Origin: JAOUEA01 sp963797635
GTDB lineage: Bacteria; Actinomycetota; UBA4738; HRBIN12
Direction: 5' to 3'
Assembly (NCBI GenBank): GCA_963797635.1
Contig: CAWCPZ010000009.1
Span: 186,001 to 250,000 of the forward strand
Length of the DNA stretch: 64,000 bases
Positions 27,097 to 33,476 of this stretch are shown here, in pieces. The notes under the pieces are model-generated. The model ran no database searches. It had not been told where the DNA came from and saw only the letters and a program-made list of their open reading frames with translations. The position numbers and the translations under genes are program-made. Position 1 is the stretch's first letter. Each line of letters starts with the position of its first letter.

Positions 27097-27657
27097 TCAG
27101 ACCCGTTGCCGGTCGTACTCCTCGCGGGTGATCTCGTAGCGAACCCCGTGCCACATCTCGCCGTCGTGCATGCGCTCGATCCGCTCGACCAGGCGCATCC
27201 CGGCCTTCTCGGCGAGCCGGATCGACGGGATGTTCGCCGCGCTGGCGTAGGCCCGGACGATCGTGGCGCCGATCGTGTCGAACGCGTAGCCGATCAGGGC
27301 CCGAACCGCCTCGGTGCCGTAGCCACGGCCCTGCACGTCCGGCGTCATGGTGTAGCCCACCTTGATCACGCCGGGATCGTCCTCCGCCGGGCTGAGTCCC
27401 ACGTCACCGACGAGACGGCCCCCGTCGCGTTCTTCGACGGACAACTGCACCCAGCCGCCGGGCTGCCCGGGGGCCCGGCTCGACATCTGCTCGATCTCCT
27501 CCCGCACCCCTGCAGGGTCGGTCCGGTCCCATCCCTGGTAGCGATGGACCTCGGGATCGCTGCGGTAGGCCGAGATCGTTTCCGCGTCCTCCGGCTTCGA
27601 TCGCCGCAGCAGGAGCCGCTCCGTCTCGATCGGCTGGAAATGGTCGTCGGGATGCAT
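27097..27657 (-). CDS. GNAT-family N-acetyltransferase (RimJ/RimL type)
   Basis: A 186-aa acetyltransferase. It opens with ETERLLLRRSKPEDAETI, typical of RimJ/RimL-like GNATs, and carries the acetyl-CoA loop VQGRGYGTEAVRALIGYAF followed by NIPSIRLAEKAGM. The acceptor could be an N-terminal amine or a small molecule; sequence does not say. The ATG at 27657 (MHPDDHFQ) is chosen because the frame upstream is the antisense of the next gene. Its upstream region holds three 14-bp tandem repeats shared with the divergent gene at 27772. Confidence 0.87.
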   Translation of the reverse strand: MHPDDHFQPIETERLLLRRSKPEDAETISAYRSDPEVHRYQGWDRTDPAGVREEIEQMSSRAPGQPGGWVQLSVEERDGGRLVGDVGLSPAEDDPGVIKVGYTMTPDVQGRGYGTEAVRALIGYAFDTIGATIVRAYASAANIPSIRLAEKAGMRLVERIERMHDGEMWHGVRYEITREEYDRQRV

Positions 27658-27696
27658 CGCGCCCGAAGCGTAGTCGTCGCGGTGTCCAGCCACCAT

Positions 27697-27738
27697 GAGG
27701 AACGGGTGACGAGGAACGGGTGACGAGGAACGGGTGAC
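27697..27738. repeat. Three tandem copies of a 14-bp repeat in a divergent promoter region
   Basis: GAGGAACGGGTGAC is repeated three times without mismatch (27697-27710, 27711-27724, 27725-27738). It lies between the divergent GNAT gene (start 27657) and the coiled-coil gene (start 27772). Confidence 0.9.
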
Positions 27739-27771
27739 GTCGGCGCGGCCGACGGCGCACACTGTCGTGCG

Positions 27772-28617
27772 ATGACTGCGCTCCCCGATGAGGCCGCCGA
27801 GGTCTTCCGCGCCGATCCCGACGGCTTCGTGGCCGCGCGCAACGACCTGGCCGCACGGCTCGCCGCCGACGACCGCACCGACGATGCGGCGGCGGTCAAA
27901 GCCCTGCGCAAGCCCACCGTCGCCGTCTGGGCCCTGAACCAACTCCACGAACGAGACGCCGAGGGCGTCACCGCGTTGCTCGACGCCGGCGCCGAACTCC
28001 GGGCGGCTCAGCAGGCGGCGCTCTCCTCGTCCAAGGGTGGCGCCGAACGCCTGCGAACGGCGACGGTGGCTCGACGCGCGGCCGTCGCGCGGCTCGTCGA
28101 GTCCGCGTCTGGCGTCCTCACGGACGCCGGGCGCAGCGCCGACAATCAGGTGGGCGCGATGACCAGCGCGCTCGAGGTCGCATCGTTCGAGGCCGAGCCC
28201 GGTCGCGAGCTCGCGACCGGCACGATGCAACGCGTGCCGGACGCGCCCGGGGGGTTCGGCGAGGTGTTCGGGCTCACCGCGGTCCCCGACGATGGTGAGG
28301 AAGCCGCGACCACGACCTCCTCGAAGGCGAAAGGGAAGGCGAAGGCCCGGGCGAAGTCGTCCGCCCCCGACCGCCGCGAGTTGCAGGCCGACGTCGCGCG
28401 CTTGCGTCGCGATCGTGACGCCGCCGAGCGGATCGTGCGCAAGGCGCGCCAGACCGCCGACGGGTTCGCGCGCGAACTCGAAGGCATGCGGGAGCGCCTG
28501 GCGAAGGTCGAGGCCAAGCACGCCGACGCCGCCGCGAAAGCGAGCGCCGGCGAACTCGACCTCAAGCGTGCCGAACGCGAACTCGCGAAGGCGACCGCCC
28601 GCCTCGAGGACGCCTGA
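27772..28617 (+). CDS. Coiled-coil hypothetical protein
   Basis: A 281-aa soluble protein. The N-terminal half is helical (FVAARNDLAARLAADDR, KPTVAVWALNQLHER). A linker with SKAKGKAKARAKSS is followed by a long coiled coil to the C-terminus (LQADVARLRRDRDAAERIV, AKVEAKHADAAAKA). I recall conserved actinobacterial hypothetical proteins with the VAVWALNQL motif but no assigned function. Start ATG 27772 at MTALPDEAAE. The composition suggests a structural or DNA-associated role, which is a guess. Confidence 0.65.
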   Translation: MTALPDEAAEVFRADPDGFVAARNDLAARLAADDRTDDAAAVKALRKPTVAVWALNQLHERDAEGVTALLDAGAELRAAQQAALSSSKGGAERLRTATVARRAAVARLVESASGVLTDAGRSADNQVGAMTSALEVASFEAEPGRELATGTMQRVPDAPGGFGEVFGLTAVPDDGEEAATTTSSKAKGKAKARAKSSAPDRRELQADVARLRRDRDAAERIVRKARQTADGFARELEGMRERLAKVEAKHADAAAKASAGELDLKRAERELAKATARLEDA

Positions 28618-28652
28618 GCGATCGTCTCGCCGTCCTCGCCCGCCGCGAGATG

Positions 28653-28678
28653 GTTTGAGATGCAGCGAACCGGGGCAT
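28653..28678 (+). promoter_or_regulatory. Putative SigB/SigF-type promoter
   Basis: GTTT at 28653-28656, 16 nt, GGGCAT at 28673-28678, about 70 nt before the ATG of the small membrane protein at 28751. It is the same pattern as before csbD. Confidence 0.5.
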
Positions 28679-28750
28679 AGATGCGTTCGGGCGCTCCTGG
28701 AGGGTGCCCACCGACGTTCGCGCCAGCCTCACGGCGCCGGAAGGAGCATC

Positions 28751-29029
28751 ATGCAACGCACAACCGGAACTGGGTTCATCGGATTCGGTCTGGTGTTGAT
28801 CGTGGTGGGTGCGATCTTGAAGTTCGCCGTCACCGCCGACGCCAACGGGTTCGACATCGAAGCCGCCGGCCTGATCGCGATCTGGGTCGGCGTGGTGTCG
28901 CTGCTCCTCGGCATCCTGCTCGTGGTGATGGGTGGCCGACGTCACAGCACCGTGCGCGACAACGTCGTGCAGACCTCGACCGGCACCGAACACGTCCAGG
29001 AGCGCGACGACTACAACTCCGCGATCTGA
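28751..29029 (+). CDS. Small membrane protein, DUF6458-like
   Basis: A 92-aa protein with two membrane helices, GFIGFGLVLIVVGAILKFAV and IAIWVGVVSLLLGILLVVM, separated by a short polar loop (TADANGFDIEAAG), and a hydrophilic tail ending RDDYNSAI. This layout matches the actinobacterial DUF6458 family, function unknown; family recalled by pattern. AAGGAG just upstream supports the ATG at 28751. A general-stress promoter-like element precedes it and a bidirectional terminator hairpin follows, so it is likely a single-gene stress transcript. Confidence 0.7.
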   Translation: MQRTTGTGFIGFGLVLIVVGAILKFAVTADANGFDIEAAGLIAIWVGVVSLLLGILLVVMGGRRHSTVRDNVVQTSTGTEHVQERDDYNSAI

Positions 29030-29047
29030 GCATCCTCGATAGCACGT

Positions 29048-29083
29048 ACGACGCCCTCCGGTGACCATCGCCGGGGGCGTCGT
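29048..29083. terminator. Bidirectional hairpin terminator between convergent genes
   Basis: Arms ACGACGCCC-T-CCGG (29048-29061) and CCGG-GGGCGTCGT (29071-29083) pair over 13 bp with one bulged base and a 9-nt loop. It separates the DUF6458-like gene and the convergent aldo-keto reductase. Confidence 0.65.
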
Positions 29084-29088
29084 CGTAT

Positions 29089-29880
29089 CTAGGCGCCTGC
29101 CAGCCGCTCCACCAGGGCGCGTTCATCGGCGTCGAACACCCGGCCGTCTCCCGCCGCCGCGTTCTCGGCGGCATGATCGGGACTGCGGGTGGCGGGGATC
29201 GGCACGTGCACGCGCGGATCGGACAGGCACCAGCGCAGGAGCGCTTCCGCCCACGACGCGACACCGAGCGGTTCGAGGTCCTCGGCGGCCGGGGCACGGC
29301 GAAGGAGGTCGCCTTCGCCGTACGGCCGCATCGCGAGCACGCCCAGCCCCAGGTCTTCGGCCAGCGGCAGGATGCGCTGCTCGGCCTCGCGCTCGAGCGG
29401 GTTCCACGGGATCTGGATCGCGACGATCCTGCCGGTCTGCATGACCTCGGCCAACTCGCCGAACGCCGACGGGTTCCAGTGGGTGGCGCCGATCATCCCG
29501 ATACGGCCGGCGTCACGTTCGGCCTCCATCCAGGTGAGATGCTCGCGCCAGGCCACCAGGTTGTGCACCTGCAGCAGATCGACACGGCCACCGTAGAAGC
29601 CCAGCTGCGCCGCGAACTGCGCGCGTCCCTCTTCGACCGAGGACGACCAGATCTTGGTGGCGACGATCGCGTCGTCGCGACGATCGCCCAACGCGCGGCC
29701 CAGCACCCCCTCGGCTCGCCCGTACATCGGCGAGGAGTCCATGACCCGGGTGCCGGCGTCCAGGGCCGCCTGGACCACGAGACGGGCGTCGGCCTCCTCG
29801 GTGCGTGGGACGTCGAAGGTGGACCAGGTTCCCAAGCCGACGGCGGGGACCTCCAGGCCGGTGGTGCCGAACGCCCGCTG
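29089..29880 (-). CDS. Aldo/keto reductase (5' end unclear)
   Basis: An NADP(H)-dependent aldo/keto reductase, about 260 aa. The catalytic tetrad is present: Asp and Tyr in VMDSSPMYGRAEGVLG, Lys in IVATKIWS and His in LLQVHNLVAW. The typical N-terminus RAFGTTGLEVPAVGLGTW reads in the same frame above the TTG at 29835. No start codon exists before the in-frame stop of the upstream gene (29893), so a base error near 29880 has probably removed it. I place the 5' end there. It follows the FN3 protein gene directly. Physiological substrate unknown. Confidence 0.82.
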   Translation of the reverse strand, partial: QRAFGTTGLEVPAVGLGTWSTFDVPRTEEADARLVVQAALDAGTRVMDSSPMYGRAEGVLGRALGDRRDDAIVATKIWSSSVEEGRAQFAAQLGFYGGRVDLLQVHNLVAWREHLTWMEAERDAGRIGMIGATHWNPSAFGELAEVMQTGRIVAIQIPWNPLEREAEQRILPLAEDLGLGVLAMRPYGEGDLLRRAPAAEDLEPLGVASWAEALLRWCLSDPRVHVPIPATRSPDHAAENAAAGDGRVFDADERALVERLAGA

Positions 29881-29892
29881 ACTCCAGGGAGA

Positions 29893-31003
29893 TCAGCTCG
29901 CAGAGGGTTCGACCGGCGTTCCCGCGTCCGCGATGGTCGTGGTGGTGAACGCCGGCGTTGAGGGAACCGATTCGCCGCCGGCGTTGATCGCGATCACCCG
30001 GTAGGCGTAGCCGGTCCCGGGGTTCAGTCCGGCATCGGTGAACGAGGTGACATCCTGGCCCGCCGTGCCGACCGTGACCCAGCCGGTTCCGCCGTCATCG
30101 GAACGCTCGATGCGATAGCCGGTCTCCGTGGCGACATCCGTCCACGTCAGGACGATCTCGGATGAGGATGCGCCTGGGCGGTGAGCGAGTCGGCGTCGCC
30201 GGCGGATCGAGGATGGTCGTGGCCGACGCGACCGCCGAGGGCACCGAGTCCACACCGTCGCGAACCGCGATCACCCGATAGAAATAGGTCGTCGCCGCCG
30301 ACAGGGACGAGTCCGTGAACCCCGTCACGTTCTGGCCGACGGTGGTCACCGGCGCCCAACCGGCTCCCCCACCGTCGGTCGAGCGCTCCACCCGGTAGGC
30401 CGATTCACCCGCCGTGTTGCTCCAGGCCAGTTCGATCGTCGACGCCGAGGTCGGGGTCGCGGTCAGCATCGACGGCCCGCCGGTCGGCGCGACGCCGGCC
30501 TGGTCCGTGGTGGTCGGGTCATCGAACGGCGGATCCGTCTGCGCCGGCTGGCGACTGCGCATGTGTGCGTTGGACCGACTCCCGGGTTCGAGCGCTCCGG
30601 AACACCGCTCTGGCTGTGTTCGCGAAGTGGACCGGCCGCGTCCTCCGACACCGGCTCCGCCACGACGGTGTCCTGTCGATCGGGGCCGATCCCGAGGCGC
30701 GTGGCGAGGGTGTCCAGCGCGGAGCCCACGACGTCGCGCGCCCCGTCGTTCGCCATCGCGGTGCCGGCCAGGATCACGGTCCCGAGCACGCACCGGCGCG
30801 ATCACGCGCCGACGTCGCACCCGTCGCCCGGCCCACGGGTAGGACGACGCATGTTGCGGCTCTCCATGCCACATCGCCTCGAGGTGACGGAGCTGCCGCA
30901 GTCCTCGATACCGGTACCCGGCGGCGCACGCCGCGAACACGCCGGCGATGACGATGTCGAGCACGACGATGCCCGCAAGGGTCCACAACACGATCCTCAG
31001 CAC
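29893..31003 (-). CDS. Membrane-anchored protein with two FN3 domains (three frameshifts)
   Basis: About 370 aa joined from three frames. From the ATG at 31003: helix 1 IVLWTLAGIVVLDIVIAGVFA, a basic stretch, helix 2 LGTVILAGTAMAND (after a shift near 30800), then a linker with SALDTLATRLGIG. After a shift near 30570 the first FN3 domain follows (STIELAWSNTAGESAYRVER). A shift near 30170 leads to the second FN3 domain (SEIVLTWTDVATETGYRIER). The two FN3 domains share the same strand pattern, so one arose by duplication. Extracellular adhesion or wall interaction is likely. It lies 12 bp upstream of the aldo/keto reductase region. Confidence 0.65.
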
Positions 31004-31084
31004 GCCCAGAACCCTATCGGGAAGAAACGCTTACGCGCAGAGGGTCATCGTCCCTACAGAACGGCCGCGCCCGCGGTTGCGCGG

Positions 31085-31303
31085 TCACGCGCCGCCCATG
31101 CCCTCGACGACGCGTTGCAGGGCATGGAACACGGGCCGTAGGGCGTCGGTGCGAACCAGCCACCATCCCAACGCCGTCAACGCAACCGCCACCACGATCA
31201 GCAGGAACGTGAGGGTGATGACCGCGTCGGCGCGCGAACCGGGTTCGGGCTCGCGGGTTCGCCCTTCGAACAACTCCCATCGCGGGGCCGGCTCGCTCCA
31301 CAT
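31085..31303 (-). CDS. Small single-helix membrane protein, hypothetical
   Basis: A 72-aa protein. Residues 1-27 are polar (MWSEPAPRWELFEGRTREPE), followed by one strong helix VITLTFLLIVVAVALTALGWWLV and a short amphipathic tail RTDALRPVFHALQRVVEG. The Shine-Dalgarno site is weak. It lies upstream of the FN3 protein on the same strand with about 80 bp between. No family recognised. Confidence 0.5.
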   Translation of the reverse strand: MWSEPAPRWELFEGRTREPEPGSRADAVITLTFLLIVVAVALTALGWWLVRTDALRPVFHALQRVVEGMGGA

Positions 31304-31404
31304 GCGAAGAGCGTCCCCCTTCCGGGGCGCGTGCGAACCAGACCATCGGCTCTTTGCGCCGCCGGAAGCCCTAGGTCGTTCGGACGTTTACGCGATCTTC
31401 ACGG

Positions 31405-32222
31405 TCAGTAGGTCGTCATGCGCCCGGCGATCGTGTCCGTCGCCGTGGGTTGATGCTCCGAGCTGATCGTGATGGGGCACCGATACGTGACGCCCTCGGC
31501 GGTCGTCGGCGCGACGATGTTGACCGTGAGCTTGACCTGCTTGTTCGGCTTGGACGCCGGGAACGGGAACGTCAGCGTGCCGTTCTTGAACTCGGTGGTG
31601 TAGATCGCCGGTCCGAACCGGGGACGCTTCTGGAACCCGGCGACCACCGCGTTGACCACGAACCTGGGCGTGCCGCGGCAGCCGTCGACGTGGATCACGT
31701 CGTCCCGGCCCACGCCGTCGTTCTCCAGGATCAGCCAGAACCGCACGCCCTCGCCGTCTTCCATGCGCACGCTGACGGTCTGCTTCTTCGCGGTGCTGTT
31801 GTAGACGGTTGTTGCCGTGCCACGGGTGCGGCGGGGGGTTGATCGTGCACCCGGTGCTGAGGCCGCAGAGCTTGATCCACGCATCCGGGCGGTAGGCACG
31901 GGCGAACACGGCCCGCACCGAGTGAGCGGCGTTCATCGTCACGGTGCAGCTCGCCGGAGCCCGAGCAATCGCCCTTCCAGCCCACGAAGCTCGAGGTGGC
32001 GTTCGGCGTGGCGGTGAGGGTGACCATCGTTCCGCCGGCGAAGGTCGCCTGGCACGTCGATCCGCAATCGATCCCCGCCGGGTTGCTGGTCACGTTCCCG
32101 TCGCCCTTGCCTGCCTTGGACACCGTCAAGGCGAGCCCGCCCCCAGCCGTCGCGGCGGGGACCGCGATCAGGGAGGCACACACGGCGAGGGCGAGCAGGA
32201 CCACGAGCGATCGTTTCGTCAT
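31405..32222 (-). CDS. Secreted protein with InlB-like Cys repeat (two frameshifts)
   Basis: About 270 aa. From the ATG at 32222, a signal peptide (RSLVVLLALAVCASLIAVP) leads into an InlB B-repeat-like unit: NPAGIDCGSTCQATFAGGTM and SFVGWKGDCSGSG. The frame shifts near 31960 (NAAHSVRAVFARAYRPDAWI) and near 31810. The rest (KKQTVSVRMEDGEGVRFWLI and later VTYRCPITISSE) reads as a beta-sandwich resembling secreted actinobacterial proteins with a DAWIK motif. The Cys pattern is shared with the GH25 protein at 17940. Likely extracellular; function unknown. Confidence 0.65.
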
Positions 32223-32306
32223 GGCTCCGAGTATGGCTGCGCGCACGCGGTTGCTCAAACGCCGGTATCAAGGGGGCCTTCGGCGTTGCGTCGATGGGCA
32301 AAGGAC

Positions 32307-33140
32307 ATGAACGCCCCAGAGCGGTTCCTCCGCGACCGATCCGCCATGACCATCTTCGTCGTGGCCATGATCGCGGTGGCCGCGATCGGGTGGCTGGACT
32401 TCGTCACCGGGGTGCGCCTGAGCTTCGGGCTCTTCTACCTGGTCCCGATCGCCGTGGCGACCTCGTACGCCGGCCGGTCGTGGGGCATCGCCGTGGCCAT
32501 CGCGTGCACGGTGGTGAGCCTGATCGGCGACCTCGCGATCGAGACCGGCGTCGGCGTGATCCCCTTCTGGAACGCCGCGATGCGACTCGGCGTGTTCGTC
32601 GTCGTCGTGGTGGTGCTGGCGAAGCTGCGCGCCGCCCATCAACTCGAACGACGGCTCGCGCGCACCGACCCGCTCACCGGCGTCGCCAACTTCCGATGGT
32701 TCGAGGAAGAGGCCCAACGCGAGATGTACTCCTCCCGTCGCTACGGCGGTCCGCTCTCGCTCGCCTACCTGGACCTGGACGACTTCAAGCGCATCAACGA
32801 CGAGCGCGGGCACGCCGCCGGCGACGAGGTCCTGCGGGCGGTCGCCGACGCGTTGCGCACCCACTTGCGTCCCACCGACCTGGTGGCCCGGATCGGCGGC
32901 GACGAGTTCGTCGTGCTGCTGCCCCACACCGACCGCAGCGGCGCGGAGGACGCGCTCGGCCGTGTGCAGCAAGACCTCGTGGCCACCCGTGGGATCTCGT
33001 TCAGCGTCGGGGTGATCCAACTGGATCGGGCGGTGGGCTCGATCGACGACCTCCTCGGCCGGGCCGACGAGAAGATGTACGCCGCCAAGCAGGCGAAGCA
33101 AGCGCAGCGCGGCGTGACCGTCGACGTCGTCACGGGTTGA
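32307..33140 (+). CDS. Diguanylate cyclase (membrane sensor plus GGDEF domain)
   Basis: A 277-aa protein. Four to five N-terminal helices (residues 15-110) with FVTGVRLSFGLFYLVPIA resemble the MASE-type sensor seen in many diguanylate cyclases. The GGDEF domain begins RTDPLTGVANFRWF and has the active site VARIGGDEFVVLLP. An inhibitory I-site RPTD lies exactly five residues upstream, so product inhibition by c-di-GMP is expected. Start ATG 32307 follows AAAGGAC. Together with the cyclases elsewhere in this window it shows extensive second-messenger use. No EAL or PilZ gene is nearby. Confidence 0.9.
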   Translation: MNAPERFLRDRSAMTIFVVAMIAVAAIGWLDFVTGVRLSFGLFYLVPIAVATSYAGRSWGIAVAIACTVVSLIGDLAIETGVGVIPFWNAAMRLGVFVVVVVVLAKLRAAHQLERRLARTDPLTGVANFRWFEEEAQREMYSSRRYGGPLSLAYLDLDDFKRINDERGHAAGDEVLRAVADALRTHLRPTDLVARIGGDEFVVLLPHTDRSGAEDALGRVQQDLVATRGISFSVGVIQLDRAVGSIDDLLGRADEKMYAAKQAKQAQRGVTVDVVTG

Positions 33141-33164
33141 ACCTCGGAGCCCTATGCTCGGTCG

Positions 33165-33380
33165 ATGGATCGCGATCCCGTCCGCCGTCCTCGCATGCGT
33201 GGCATCTGGGCGCTCGTCCAGATCGGTGAGTTCATCCTCGTGCTCGGACTCGCAGGCCTGCTCTTCGGCCACGCGCCCGGGCTCCATCCGATCGCGCGCG
33301 CCGGGCTCCTGTTCGGGGTCGTGCTGCTCCTGGGCTCGTTGAACGTCACGATGGCGGGGCGCTTCAGGGACGACCGGTAG
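33165..33380 (+). CDS. Small two-helix membrane protein, hypothetical
   Basis: A 71-aa protein. A basic N-terminus (MDRDPVRRPRMRG) is followed by two helices, LVQIGEFILVLGLAGLLFG and IARAGLLFGVVLLLGSLNV, and a short polar end GRFRDDR. It starts 24 bp after the stop of the diguanylate cyclase, on the same strand, so co-transcription is likely. No family recognised. Confidence 0.55.
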   Translation: MDRDPVRRPRMRGIWALVQIGEFILVLGLAGLLFGHAPGLHPIARAGLLFGVVLLLGSLNVTMAGRFRDDR

Positions 33381-33431
33381 ACGACCGTTCGAAAACGGAT
33401 CCGGCGTTTCAGGTTCGGTGTCCCCGCTGCC

Positions 33432-33449
33432 GATGTCCTTCGGGACATC
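33432..33449 (+). promoter_or_regulatory. Seven-bp hairpin with UUCG tetraloop upstream of a large secreted protein gene
   Basis: GATGTCC, loop TTCG, GGACATC: a perfect stem closed by a C(UUCG)G tetraloop, among the most stable small RNA hairpins. It ends 14 nt before the AGGAGG of the gene at 33477. It could protect the mRNA 5' end or end the upstream transcript. Confidence 0.55.
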
Positions 33450-33476
33450 AGTCGAACGATCCCAGGAGGATCCCCC

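Noticed and set aside
31003..31028. GTTT-N17-GGGCGT on the minus strand before the FN3 protein
   Set aside because: The -10 box would overlap the start codon, and the hexamer is poor.
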